64,000 nt of DNA from Daucus carota subsp. sativus (Eukaryota > Streptophyta > Magnoliopsida > Apiales > Apiaceae). The DNA is taken from the NCBI RefSeq assembly GCF_001625215.2, contig NC_030384.2, positions 42,690,390 through 42,754,389 on the forward strand, written 5' to 3'. The position numbers and the translations under genes are program-made. Below, in pieces: positions 1 through 12,822 of the stretch (within the stretch, counting starts at the first letter, position 1; every line of letters begins with the position of its first letter). Under the pieces are notes generated by a model. That model saw only the letters and a program-made list of their open reading frames with translations. It was not told where the DNA came from and searched no databases.

Positions 1-252
1 GAATTCTTATTCAATAAAATCTTCAAGTTATAATTTTTAATAAAATATATATCATTGATAAAAATATTAATAACACTTTATTAAGCATGATCATAAATGA
101 TCCACGTTGTTAGATTTAAAAAAAAACAAACAATTTCACCTTATATTTGTGTAACAAAAAAAAAACTTCACCTTATTTTTTCAAAAATAATTCTTTCATA
201 ATTTTAATTGAAATACTAAATAATATGAAATATAATCAAAAGTATTTTCTTA

Positions 253-693
253 TAGGGGTGTATTGGATTGAGATTTTAAAGCATTTTTTTCATTCATGTA
301 TTCCATCGGGATTGTTTGAAATCCATTAAAATCTCGAGGTATTCAATTGGGATGTTAAATTATGCTATAAAATCTGGTGGTATTCAATTAAGATTTTAAA
401 TTATGCTTTAAAATCCGATGTTAATCAATTGAGATTGTTTAAAAATCATTAAAATCTGATGGTATTCAAATGCTGATGGATTTTTTTGGATTTCATAAAA
501 TGATGGATTTTGTGGTATTCTTTAGCGTATTTTATATTTTTTGAAATCCCACCAAAATCAATGGATTTTTGACGCATTGTGTTCAAATGCTATATATTTT
601 ATCAAAAATCAGCACAAAATCAAAATCAAATACAATCCATTAAAATCAATGGACTAAAAACAATTTTTTAAAATCTCAATCGAATACACCCTG
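253..693. mobile_element. Tourist-like MITE with imperfect terminal inverted repeats
   Basis: The left end reads AGGGGTGTATTGGATTGAG and the right end is its near-perfect reverse complement (GTGTATTCGATTGAG). Both continue into an ATTTTAAA stretch. A TTA sits on each side (250-252 and 694-696), as expected for PIF/Harbinger-type insertions. The interior holds several degenerate copies of GTATTCAATT.GGATTTTAAA, so the element looks built from its own subterminal repeats. There is no coding capacity. The superfamily is inferred from the 3-bp duplication and the TIR style. Confidence 0.65.
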
Positions 694-1269
694 TTAATTT
701 TTAATTTAGTTATAATTTGTGGATAATAATATATTAAGTAAATGATTTCGATTTGATTACAGCCAAAAAACAGTATTGTGAACATTCTCATAACCTCCTA
801 AAAAAATTTGTTACCATGAAAATTCGGACTCAGAAAATTGTTATGGTAAGCTGGTAACTTAAGACACTTGACTTGGCGGGAAAAAAGAAGAAGAAGAAAG
901 CTTTACACTTAAATTTTATATCATATGCCACAGCCCACAAGATGTATATGGTAATACTTGTAAATCTTTCTTTTCACAAAGTCATCTGTGTGACAACTGT
1001 TCGGTATAATGTACACAAATAGATCAAACACATTGAAAAATGTCCAACCCTTTCTGAGCTATTTCAGACGGGAAGACACCCACATTTCTACTGATTCCTT
1101 GCTGCATTTGTAACTAAAACTGCAATGCTTGGTAAAAGAACAGTGTCAGGTAACTGAAAGTAACTTCCAAGTACATTTGTGGCTTCCTTGGAGGTAATGG
1201 GCGTATATGCTGCTATATGATGCCGCCTCAGAGAAGAAACACCCTAACAGCTGGTTTTACTCGGTGCAT
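694..1269. other. 3' flank of the sugar-phosphate translocator gene
   Basis: This stretch has no open frame of note. It should contain the 3' UTR and poly(A) site of the minus-strand translocator gene, whose stop codon is at 1272-1270. I see no repeats or RNA genes in it. Confidence 0.5.
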
Positions 1270-4200
1270 CTATTTAGTAGAGACTGCCGAAGAAGTCAAT
1301 GGTTCAGATTCATCATGCTGTGACTCATCAGGGGTGCTTTGACCAACTTCTTTTCTTAACTTGGAATTGTTGTAAACAGCTACACCAGCAATGGCTGCAT
1401 AGAAATGATAATTCATTTCAGTATGAACATAATGTATCAGATAACAAAGCCCAAATGCATCTACATCTATACATAAAGATCGAAGGAATAAATTTTACAG
1501 GATTTAATATTATATGACTCCACCCTATAATTATAGATACTTTTGTCAGTTAAAATATCAGAGTTACGTTTTAATCGTAGACCATTAATAGCACAAGCTT
1601 CATAAAGTGTCATTATCATATGATCCTGGTAAGCCATCATCCAAGTCCTAACACCTCAAGGTTTCAGGAGAACTAGAACTAAACACGAGTAGATGTCAGT
1701 TTTACAATGGTTATGTACTAAAATGCATGGTTTAGTATATTAACTGACAACACTAGAGAGAGAATGCCTCTTTATTCATATATTTAATTTTTTGCTAAGC
1801 TAATTTATTTTTGCATCTGCAAGCGCTGAATATGAAGCTTAAAATGAAACCACATTTCAATGACAGAAAAGTCCACTTGACTGACCCGAGAGCTGTAAAA
1901 TTGCTTGCTTCTATTTAAATACTTACCGATGGCATAACCAAACAAATTGATGAGAGTCAGCTTTGTATCAGCAAAAAGAAGGGCTGATAACAAAACGACC
2001 ACCCAATCCTTCACAACTCCGGCCACACGAATGGTCAAAGCACTTGTATGGGAGATAACTAGGAACACAGAGAGATTTAGAGCAAAAGTACAAAGTGAGT
2101 TAAGTATAAGCACTAGAGGTTGAAAACTCCATGACCCTTGTGCATCCATCTTCGACTTCTCCAAAAATATCCATGGAATCAGCAGGCAAAGAGCGCTGCA
2201 TCGGAGAACAAATTTATACAAAACAACATGATTATATATGTACACACAATATGGTCGCCAGGAATTATAGAACTTAAGCTTTGACCAGGGAAGTACATAC
2301 CTGCAGGGGCTAACGTAGTACATCATAGATATAGGGTTTAATTTGAGGCCCTTTTTCTTAACAAAAATTTCCATGAATATAAGCCTTAAAGCTTCACCCA
2401 CAACACCCCCCATTTGGTAAACAACACCAATCCAATTAATATTAATTTCTCCATACGAAGCCACCAGAACACCAAAACTTATCACAGACATTATGAGAAG
2501 CATGCGGCAGCTCATTACTTCAAGTCCTGCAGCTACTCCCAAAATGAAAACAGCTACTGGCACTGCAAATTTTAATAAAAAAGCCTTATGCTTAATCACT
2601 AGTTGCTATCGGGAGACTGTTCAAATAAAGCAAGTAGTGCCTTGATATATAGATGTCATGTACAGATTATCAGATTCATATCTAAGGAAGCAACATTATA
2701 ACATAAACTAAGTCGAAATTTGAGAGAATAGATTTACTTACTAATTGCTTTCAACATTTGTGCAAATGAAACAGAGATATAGAGGTAAGCAGTGTTTCCA
2801 AGCCAAAGAGTCATTGCAAACATTGCACCAATTGGGACAACTGAAGTGGCATATCTGCATGTATACAAAATGCAATCAATTTTTTTTTTCTTTTTATTGT
2901 TTCGTTAAATAATTAAAGCAGAAACAGATGTATGATAACAAACAAGTAATTGATATGTTCTTCCCAAATGCCACTGCTACTCTAATGTTTATGAGGTATT
3001 CATTCATACAAACTTTCATACATAAATAGAAAAGAGAAACCAGATACGCTTAGCACAAGCATAAAAGTGGTTCTTGAGAAATCGAGTTGCCAGGAGTGTA
3101 GGATTGTATATAATTTCACACAGTTAGTTTTAATGTTTTTAGAATAACAATGGCAGGTACTATGTGTAGGTAATGCAAATCACTGCATAGATAGTACATA
3201 CATTTCCGCAGTCATCCCTTCTTCAACTTTCAATATCTGCAAGGAGGTGTGATTGAAATTACACAGTTGTAAAACCAGATAGTATACCTTAGGTGGGAAA
3301 AAAGGCGTCATAAATTGGCAATATTACCTTGAAAAATTTGGTCAAACCGAAACATAATACAGAGGAGAAGATCATATGAAGTAGAGTTAATCCAAGAGGG
3401 TATGGGAAATTTATTTCCTTTGATGACAAAACCCACTGCAAGTTAAAAACTCAGGGTAAGTATCACAATATAGAGCAAGTATCTTATATAAACAACACTA
3501 CTGAAATCAAGTATGTGACTATTTTTGAACATTGATGTATGGGCTGCAACACACTAAAAACTCAATGACATCGATAAGAAGCCACATCAAACTCTATATC
3601 CTCTACTGACGTCTAAATCCTTTCTATTTGTCGTACTTGAAGACTCAGGGGCAATATAAACATAATTACTGCTCTCTTGATGGTCATTACTCTTAGTTGT
3701 AAGAAGATACAGCATAGGATGACCATAAAAAGTATCTCTCCTGAACTTCTAACATACAAAGGTTCCACAGTATAACATCTGAAGACATATTACAATACCT
3801 GTTCAGCCAAAGAATGCCATAACTTTTTCCAAAAAGAGTTGCTGATAGAATGTGCATCCGAACGAGCTCTTTTCTACTTCAATAATTTAAATTGATTGTC
3901 CATGTCATTTTTGTGGGTTGAACACCTCGTGCCAGATGTAAAAGCTTCCAACTATGTGCTAGTTTTATTGCTATAGATATATAGACCTCTGGGCCATTCT
4001 TGCAACTCTAGGCTTAAGGTGCTAAATATTATAAAGGATGATAGTAAAGAAAAAAAGTCTGTCGATAAGATGAGTGAACTCAGGGTCATAACTCATAAGT
4101 TCAAATCTCGGTACTCAGGGTCACAATTACCTGATTAAATGCAAAAGGCAGGGAATTTTGGCACCAGCTAGACATATCTCATTGATTAACCACTAATCTT

Positions 4201-5499
4201 CAGCCAACGTTGAAATTACAATTTAAAATTTTTGTGAGTTTCAGTTCAAGCCTGTCAAACAAGAAATGCACACATGCTGCATGCACTCCATTATCGGTGA
4301 ACGGTATACGTATTCAGTTCTTCCGATGTGGATGCATCTATATATATTGGTAGAGAAATTAGTTGTAGTTTAGGCCTGTGCATTGGTTGGAGAAATTTCA
4401 ACAAGTCCATGGATGGTATCATGCACAGGGGTTCCGCATAATACTCCAAGACCGTATAGATTGATTAAATTTTTTATGTTGGAACTAAAGCTGCCTAGGT
4501 TCTGCTTACAAGCTGAGGTTCCCAAAGCTTCTTCTGCCTCCTAGCTCTGTAGTGCTTCTTAGAACAAATTGTGTGAATGGTTGGGTCTAAAATTTGATGA
4601 TGGAAGTTGAAGCCTGAAAACTATTGAATGTAAGGTTGTTGCTCTAATCCACATTACAGATACTTTATTTGAGTTCTACTTCATATATAGTATACTTAGA
4701 TCATTGTATTCATGCATTCCCATGGATGAACACCATGAGATAAAGTTGGAAGGTTGCCGTCCTTTTGGTTGTTGCATTGATCAAGTTGTTACGGTAGTAC
4801 CCTGGAATCTGATCCATATCAATATTCACAGCAATGCTCTCATACAATGGTAATAAGCGACTCTATTTTAGACCTTATATTGTTGGGAAGAGCCCTAAAT
4901 TGGATCTTATACACTGGGATCATAAAACCCCATTAAAATTCTTTAGAATTGGGGACGGAAAGATGGATATAGATAACAGATACCAATAGAAAAAGACATG
5001 ACCATCGGCCAGAGAGAAGCAAACAAAAGCCAGATATAACTACATAAAAACACAAACTACTAATACATAAAGATACAAACTAGTAATGAATCCATCATCA
5101 TTTTTTGTTCTTTTTTCCGCCGAGGCTGATACATCAGCACTCCTTAAAACCCACAACCACAAAATTGCCAAGTGACTTATCTGGGAACTCACCAGTATGA
5201 TTATAACGTAAAGTGCCCTCCTCGGCAATTACATTAATCAAACACAACAACACCACGATTCAAGTTGAAATTCATTTCAATAAAAATGGCAACTTTTCCA
5301 ACATACTTTCTTGTTTGCAAAAAATTAAGCAACCCAATTGATACAAAATTGCAATAGCAAGATAATATGTAGGTACAACATAGATTTGGGGTACCTTGTT
5401 AAAGAAGATCTGACCAGCGGAGAGGCAGATGTAGAGGAGAATGTAAGCATATGTTATATACTCTTTGCCCACCATTCTTCTCATTCGACCCTCTGCCAT
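1270..5499 (-). CDS. Sugar-phosphate/phosphate translocator, At3g14410-like (7 coding exons)
   Basis: A membrane transporter of the triose-phosphate/nucleotide-sugar translocator (DMT) superfamily; the substrate is not known. Coding exons in transcript order: 5499-5395, 3435-3328, 3236-3202, 2854-2742, 2562-2301, 2195-1927, 1394-1270. All junctions are GT-AG and the phases close to 338 aa. The N-terminus has [17 protein letters not shown] (helix 1). Next comes the helix 2 region [17 protein letters not shown], then [21 protein letters not shown] central [10 protein letters not shown] segment precedes [15 protein letters not shown], and the C-terminal part has [14 protein letters not shown] and [18 protein letters not shown]. 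From memory these match Arabidopsis At3g14410 (about 340 aa) almost along the whole length. No cleavable transit peptide is obvious, so endomembrane localisation is more likely than plastid. Intron 1 is about 2 kb and may hold a SINE relic. The gene is divergent from the TURAN-like gene, with about 1.5 kb between the two starts. Confidence 0.92.
4055..4260 (+). repeat. Possible tRNA-derived SINE fragment in translocator intron 1
   Basis: A good pol III B-box, GTTCAAATC, lies at 4099-4107 within AAGTTCAAATCTCGGTACT. A convincing A-box is not visible upstream, so this may be a decayed SINE or chance. It is antisense to the host gene. Confidence 0.3.
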
Positions 5500-6977
5500 T
5501 TTCAATAAATGTTTCTCCTGGGATTTGATTAAACGCTGCCGCTATTTAAGTACTGCTGCTCACTGTATCATGCTAATGGAATGCTGCTTAAAAACGGGTT
5601 AAAGTCAAGAGAGGGAGTATTGTTCATGTTATGCGCGTGAGTGCCTCAGGTTCAGGGCTGCTCAAGCAAAATACTCAATTAAAATTGACAAAAATATATT
5701 TCCTCGGTATTTATATTTTTATTGGTTAAATTGACTAATTTATGACCAAAGATTACAGGACACTATTTCATTATTTTGAATTTTGAAAAACTAAAAATTG
5801 CATTTTAAAGTAGATTAAAAGTTATTTCGGGTGATATATTTTTTCTATTTTATCAATTAATAAAATATTAATAAATTTCAGTCAAACTTTGATCAATTTG
5901 ACCGACACAAAAGGGGACGAAAGGAGTAATGCACAATATGTTATGTGAGAAAAGAAACACATAAATTATTAGAAAACTAAATTAAATGAGAAATATTAAT
6001 TTAACTATTGAGTTAATATTTTAAATATAGATGAAAAGTCATGTGATATATATTAGTCATTTATAATTTATAATATATTAATGTATATTATTTATTCAGT
6101 ACAAATAACTAATACACTAGTATTTTAACGTTATCCAGCTCATTAAAACTTTTCTGATTAATTTAAAAATTATTTTATCAATTACACTAAATTGATTTAA
6201 AACATTTTTAATTTATCAAAAAAATTCTAGCAAAGTCTAAAGCGATAAATCAAGTAACTAGTTTGTATTTCTAATTTCTATAATCACACAAAAAAATAAA
6301 TAATTAAATATCAATTATAATAAGACTAATTTGATAATCTATTCTTTTGTATGTTGAGGTGAATTTAATCAAAAGTAAATGGGTTGATAATGAATTTTTG
6401 TGAATTCACAAAGGCAAAATACTGCTCCCTTCGTTCTTTTCATTTGTTTACTATTTTTTTCCACTGCTCGAGACGTATTTTAAAACTCTTATAAAATATA
6501 GTTCCGTAACTTATTTTTAATTTTTTTTTTATAAAAAAAATTCAAATATCAAATTTTTATTCAAAATAAAAAATAAAAAATAAATTACTGAATCATATTA
6601 CTTCTTAAGAGCACTTGCGGAACACAAACTACCCGGGGACAGGGAGATAAATAGATAATAGAGCAGAACTACTGCAGAAGGCGTAAATCTGACAAAATCA
6701 TGAAAAATTATATTTGGTTGGATTTATTATAATTATAATTTTTTGCCGCAGAACTGCAGTGCAACTTGCAAGTCGCAACAAAACAGAACCGGGTACTTGA
6801 CCCGTTTAACAGCTCCGCCGCTACCCTCTGATCACCATCTCAATTACTCTCAATTCGCACGTATATACAATTCTTGCTTTTCCGATAACAAGTCGATCAA
6901 TGCCAGGTTCTTACGCTCTTTTTTGCTGATTCACTCTTTAACTCAACCTAATTCGCGGAATCGAAATCAAAATTCTT
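5500..6977. promoter_or_regulatory. Divergent intergenic region between translocator and TURAN-like genes
   Basis: About 1.5 kb shared by two genes reading outward. It is AT-rich and must hold both promoters; no single TATA box stands out. Two Stowaway-like relics lie inside (about 5697-5926 and 6428-6605). The first ends in GGGGACGAAAGGAGTA; the second begins CTCCCTTCGTTC. No coding frame is supportable here. Short upstream ATGs before 6978 could affect translation of the TURAN-like gene. Confidence 0.45.
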
Positions 6978-7037
6978 ATGATTTCCGCTAGGTCATGTGA
7001 TCTAAGTGAATATAGATTGAAACTTGATGATCAATTG

Positions 7038-10000
7038 ATGGTGATTTCAGGGAAAGGTGAGAGGAGAGGGAGAGCAGCTCTGGTAGTTCTCGGCGATATC
7101 GGTCGCAGTCCTCGTATGCAGTATCACGCTCTTTCTCTTGCTCGTCAGGTCACTTCCGATCTTACTTTCATAAAAGTGCTCACTCAGTTGTATGTATGTG
7201 TATGTAGTTGATAAATGTACTTGTGTTGTTTTATAATTAGAATTACACCTGACAACTGTATTGGTCGTTTTCATTAATTTGGATTTCGATGTATGTCCAA
7301 GAGACTTTATAAGTGATTTATTGGGACGGTATTTCGTTGATCATGTAGAGGAGCGAAGAAATTTGAATTACCGGATAACACATTAATTAGTAGGGTCGAG
7401 AAGGATGAGTTATGTGCAGACCTACTGTACTCTATACAATAGGTTTTTCGGGGAAGACTTTCGACTTTCGAGGAAAGCCTTGAAAGTTTAGAATTTTTGA
7501 AGTCTATGAGGATTTTTGTTCTGTAAGAAAGTGTTCGAACATGCTTTTTTAGGGTTAATTGCCAAGTGATTTTTTGATTAATATAATACGAAATAGAGTA
7601 AATAAAGACCAAGAGTTGGTAACGCGGAAAACCCTTGTGAGGTAAAAACCGCGGGAGGGGTGTACCCTGCCAAAAATAATCACTATGATCGAAAGAGATT
7701 GGTACAGATGTGGAGTTGTAACTTGTGTCTTTCCTACTTACATTTGAGTCCTATTTATAGTACAAATCTCTTAATTCAAATGGACCTTATCCAAGCCCGT
7801 TGCCCACCTTCCTGATGCTTATCCCTTATTGCACGCACGGTTTCAACTGCTCCGACATTTACTCCACGCTCTTGACTGCTTCCAGCTCGTCCTTTCAGCT
7901 ATTCTTGTCACGTTGTCACCGTCATGTCCAGCTGTCGTCATCACGTTCTATTACGTCATGTATTGAACTTTCCTTTCATAACAGAAAGTAAATTGGTCTG
8001 AGAAGCTGCGGTGAAGATGTATAATAGTTTGATTAATTCAAGTATGATGCCAGTTTATATATGTATATATATTGATTAGTTTCTGACCTCACATTCTCTT
8101 GCAGGCATGCTTAGAAGTGGATATAGTTGCATACGGAGGTATAATATATTATATTTGGAGTAGAATTTGTTCTTTCCAAATTATAAGATATTTTGTTAAC
8201 TTTTATGCATAATTTAAATCATATATCTCTTTGTTTAGTTATAGGGAAACCATAGCAATCTGGAAAATGAGTTCAAAATTTTGTAACAATCTTTCGTGCT
8301 AAACTTTTTTCTTGGATGTATGAATAGGTTCAGACCCTCACTCAGCTGTATTAGAGCACCAATCTATCCATATTCATAAAATGGTACTGCTTTTTGTCGA
8401 TAACTATACCAAGTTAACATGAGACTCGTGTATTCATCAAAGGATTGTTATGTCCTTCACTTAATATGAGTTTTCTGGTTCTGCAGAAACCCTGGCCAGC
8501 AATCCCTCATTTGCCAAAGATACTTCAGCCTTTGATGCTTTTATTTAAGCCTGTGTTTCAATTTTTAATGCTTCTTTGGTTTCTTTGTGTTAAAATACCC
8601 GCTCCAGATGTTTTCATTGTACAGGTGAGTTCAATGTTGCAAGGTTTCAAATTTTTGGAGTATCATACTGTGACATTAATATGGTCTTTTATTCTTCCCG
8701 CACATGTTATGTTGATAATTTTACAATAATTTATATACCATCAAAGTATCTGTCCTTAATCATAATCTAGTATGTTGTACATGTTTTCTTCTTCTCTAGA
8801 ATCCACCTTCTGTTCCTACTTTAGTGGCTGTGAAATGGGCCAGCTGGCTGAGGCGCTCCAAATTCATAGTTGATTGGCATAATTTTGGATATACATTGCT
8901 TGCATTGTCTCTTGGAAGAAGTAGTCCTTTTGTGGCAGTGTATCGCTGGTAAAACCTCCTTTACGTACAAAATTTATAGTGAATTTGAGGTTATAAATGC
9001 TATATAGATGACCTGCTTTCATAGGTTTGAGAAACATTATGGAAAGATGGCAAATGGTTCCCTATGCGTGACACAGGCAATGCAACTTGAATTGGCTCAA
9101 AATTGGGGAATCAAGTATGGGATTCTGCTCACCAGTTCAAAGTCTCTTGCATTTTGCTTTTTGACATTTTATTTCTGTGTAATGATAAAAGATTTGAGTA
9201 TCGGCGGTGTTTCTATTTGTAGAGCTACCGTTTTATATGATCAGCCTCCTGAGTTTTTTCATCCTACTTTACTCGAAGAGAAACACAAGGTAAGCCTTGT
9301 TTTTCTTCTCACACATCTTCAAAAGCGCATTTCTTGACAAATTATGATTGAGTTGGATTCTAGCTGTTTTGTAGGATTGAGAAAAATCTAAACGAGCCTT
9401 CCGGTCATCGAGACTGCATCAGCAATGGTAATGTAACCAATCCAATCTTTGGTTCTGTGCTGAGTAAGCTTGAGCAAGATAGAATCTAACTGAACGTGTA
9501 AACTATGTATGGTTGACAGGTAAAGATGAACATAACCCGAATGCAACTCTATTTACTACCCAGGTTGGCAATGATATAAAATTGAATCAGAATCGTCCAG
9601 CACTTATTGTTAGCAGTACAAGCTGGTGAGTTGATGATCTTGCAACTAATGATTTTTTAGTTTATGTATGTTCTCTGTGATGTATCTCTCTTCAGTCATA
9701 TTGCAGAATGTGCTGCAAGTCTGTTTTGCTTTAGTGAGGCATTACTAGGCATTACTATATCTACAATCTTAATTGTAGCAGCTTGTCATATTACTTTTTA
9801 TTTTTTGTTGTTGTGGACATGTTTCATTGCCTCCCGCTAGGCTGCTAGTGATATTTTTTTTTGACCAACCACTAGAATCATTTCTTTTCACTTATAGCCT
9901 AGTGGATCCTTCTCATTTTGTGGTAACTACAGGTTGAGGGTTCAGGCCTCAGTGGTGGCACTTGTGGCGAGCATTATTTTTCTACAATAGGCCATTACAA

Positions 10001-12822
10001 AGAAATTTTAGTTAATTATTATTCTTCAATGACCTACAGTAAGAATACTGTGATACTATGAGGAGAAATAATAAGATAATAACGACAAGAAGTGTCTGTA
10101 CTGAGCAGAAATCTGTACCTTCATACTCTCGTAAAATATATCATGGTCTCTAGTAATGCTATGGTTGGAGTATTATGTTTTATGTAAGCCCCATAAATTT
10201 TGGAGCCAAAAAACTGAAAGTTAAATTGTTTTATTTGCTTTGACCATATCAACTTTTTCTTTTTCATTCTAGCGTAGCAGATTTTTACCTACTTTTCTTT
10301 GTTTTAACAGATGTCAATTTTGACAAATTTTTGAGCTGCTTCTCCCACTCGGTTATTTGTACTATATGTTATAAATTTCAACATAAAAATATGTTGCTGT
10401 GGCAGAAGAATTGATCTACAAAAAATTGTACGGCTGTGTCTTGAAAAACATCCATTCCCTATATGCTATAGTTCTTCCTCATTGTATATTTTAAAGTAGG
10501 CATCGTTTCTATGATTTTAAAATTCATGTTGTTCTTGCCTTGCCTTCAAAAATGATATGTAGTAGAAAATAGTTTTCTTATTCAAAATTCGAAGACCATT
10601 GTAAAAGAAAATAAAAAATTAGCCCCTGTTCTCAGTGAACACAAAACTAACTTTCACACTGGAAATCTCTAACAGGTCGTGCTCCATATTCCATTTACAT
10701 ATAAACTAATCATGACTCATGAGTTTCTAGTTATATTAAGTATATATTAAACAACGTAAATCGTAAAGATATTCTTAGGAAATCAAGATAAATTGATAGA
10801 CTTATGTAATAATAAATTTAAGTACCCGTCCTTCAAATTAGTATATAAGCATTACAGTAGTTATCCATGCCTTCTTAATCAGAAACAAAAAAGCGAAGTC
10901 TTTCTCTCACTCACACACAGATAGTTACCAAACTAATTATATTGCTTATGGACATACTTTGATCATAGATATTTAACATGATAATATATTAAGATGCGGT
11001 AATGCATGCAGTCCATATCTTCTCAGATCCATATATCAGCTCATTACATGTGAGTATAAGCAATGTCTATTTTGTTTTGAAATTTTCTGCTTGTTTAGAT
11101 TCAGAACTTTCTATTGAAATTTCTTCTGGATTCTGGCATCAATTGATTTTCAAGCTGGCTCCACTGTTTTTTTTTCTCCGTTATGATTGATAATATCTAC
11201 AAAGTAGGACACCTAATTAGATTGGGACCCAAATCAAGTCGGATTCTTTAATTAATTCTTCAAGCACTACTGCACAGTGGAAAGCATAATGGTTTTTCCT
11301 GAAAGCATGCAATGCTTTGCGTTTTAAAGTAGGTCCTCAGTACCGCCTTAACATTAACATAGTTTGTGTCGTGCTAGAAAAGTTAAAAGGCATTAGACAT
11401 ATTTTCATGGCATTATAACCAAGAAACCTCTTTACTAACTCATAGTAAGAAACAAACCTGCACCTTGCAAGTCTTTTGTGATGTACTCGAAGCAACTTCT
11501 TGTAGGAAGGTTATCTGAATTAATAGAATAATGTAGAAATAATGCTCCTTTTCCAGGACTCCAGATGAAGATTTTAATATACTTCTCGAAGCAGCACTTA
11601 TGTATGATAGACGTGTTGCTGCAATATTAAACGAGGATGACTCAACCCCAGAGGATGTTCTTTCGAGGGAATATTGTGAGGGGAAGCAATTCTTGTACCC
11701 TAGGTTGCTATTCATTATTACTGGTACTTGATTTCTTGTCTTAGACTCATTAATGGTATATCTATCAGGTTTGTTAGTCTAGGAAATAACCCTTTTGGGG
11801 TATCCTGTAGGTAAAGGACCTGAGAAACAAAAATATGAAGAAAAATTACGGAAATTAAAACTCAAACGTGTAGCATTTCGTACTATGTGGCTGTCAGCTG
11901 AAGATTACCCATTGCTTCTCGGTAAGTATAAATGTGTGTGTGTGTGTATGTTTGTGTGTGTGTGTGTGTGGTCATCTTTTAACTGCTTCTTTACCCTTCT
12001 GCGTTGCAATGTGTAGGATCAGCGGATCTGGGTGTTTGCCTGCATACCTCATCATCCGGGTTGGATCTTCCTATGAAGGTATAATTTTTTGAAGTTCTGG
12101 ATGCCTTTACTGGTTGGACATTCTTGAGTGATATATATCATTTTCCAGTATAACAAGTTTTGTCCTTGTTAATTTGTCAGGTTGTTGATATGTTTGGCTG
12201 TGGGCTGCCTGTTTGTGCCGTTTCATATTCATGGTAAAGGTTTTGTGGATATCTTATTTGTTTGGCACGTTGGGTTTAAGTTAGTATGCGCCGTTTTCTA
12301 TCAATTTTTGTGATTTCATGAATGACTAAACTATATATTAAGTCTTTTTTTTTTTTTTACATTTGTTCTTTTTAATATGAAGCATCAAGGAGCTTGTAAA
12401 AGTTGAAAAAAATGGTTTGCTTTTCTCGTCTTCGTCAGAGCTAGCTGATGAGCTAATGGTAAGACCAGATAACGATCAGTTGTATACTAAACTTTTCATT
12501 AAAATAAATGATTGGTGTTTCTACATATGCAAAAGTGATTACTGTTGGTTTAAAATTTGTTTTTGATGTATAATGAGTTTCGTCAAAAACTCTATGCAGA
12601 TGCTATTTAAGGGGTATCCAGATGAATGTGATGCTTTGAAGTTGTTGAGAAAAGGTGTACACGAAACAAGGTCTTCTGTGAGTTGGGAAACTGAATGGGA
12701 AGCAAAAGCAAAGCCCTTAGTAAATGAGGCAAGATCAACTTTTTCGCTAAAACCTTCTTTATGATTCACAATACAAGACTGATCGTAAGGGTCATATGCA
12801 GGTTATCTCTGGAAATTTCTGA
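7038..12822 (+). CDS. GT33/ALG1-type glycosyltransferase, TURAN homologue (16 coding exons)
   Basis: Family role: ALG1 adds the first mannose to the dolichol-linked chitobiose at the ER during N-glycan assembly. Arabidopsis TURAN (At1g16570) is the nearest protein I recognise. Exons: 7038-7148, 8105-8138, 8328-8383, 8487-8624, 8800-8948, 9025-9114, 9223-9289, 9364-9427, 9520-9625, 11557-11723, 11811-11921, 12017-12078, 12181-12233, 12383-12458, 12600-12728, 12802-12822. Every phase closes, giving 477 aa. Landmarks: [20 protein letters not shown] at the N-terminus, [66 protein letters not shown] and the GT-B donor-site loop [21 protein letters not shown] hydrophobic stretch in exon 4 (LMLLWFLCV) could anchor it to the ER. 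An in-frame ATG at 6978 would add 20 residues; I prefer 7038 because homology starts just after it. The last intron uses a GC donor. If that intron is retained, the frame ends at 12764 instead. Confidence 0.93.
7550..8000. repeat. Probable retroelement fragment in TURAN-like intron 1
   Basis: GC-richer than the flanking intron, this block contains ACGCGGAAAACCCTTGTGAG and CCGCGGGAGGGGTGTACCC, a style typical of LTR ends. A similar looking block lies in DA2 intron 6 near 51150-51500. I could not delimit ends or a target duplication. Confidence 0.35.
9893..10010 (+). repeat. Possible tRNA-derived SINE in the long TURAN-like intron 9
   Basis: TAGCCTAGTGG at 9895-9905 fits the pol III A-box consensus exactly. 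GGTTCAGGCC at 9939-9948 resembles a B-box with one change (CAG for CGA). The spacing is close to that in tRNA-derived SINEs. The host intron (9626-11556) is by far the longest of the gene. The 3' end of the element was not found. Confidence 0.4.

Noticed and set aside
9895..9950. A functional tRNA gene
   Set aside because: A- and B-box-like motifs are present but no cloverleaf with acceptor stem could be drawn.
11440..11715. 91-codon minus-strand frame
   Set aside because: Antisense to exon 10 of the TURAN-like gene.
12573..12764. Separate small gene ending [10 protein letters not shown]
   Set aside because: It is exon 15 of the TURAN-like gene read through the GC-AG intron.
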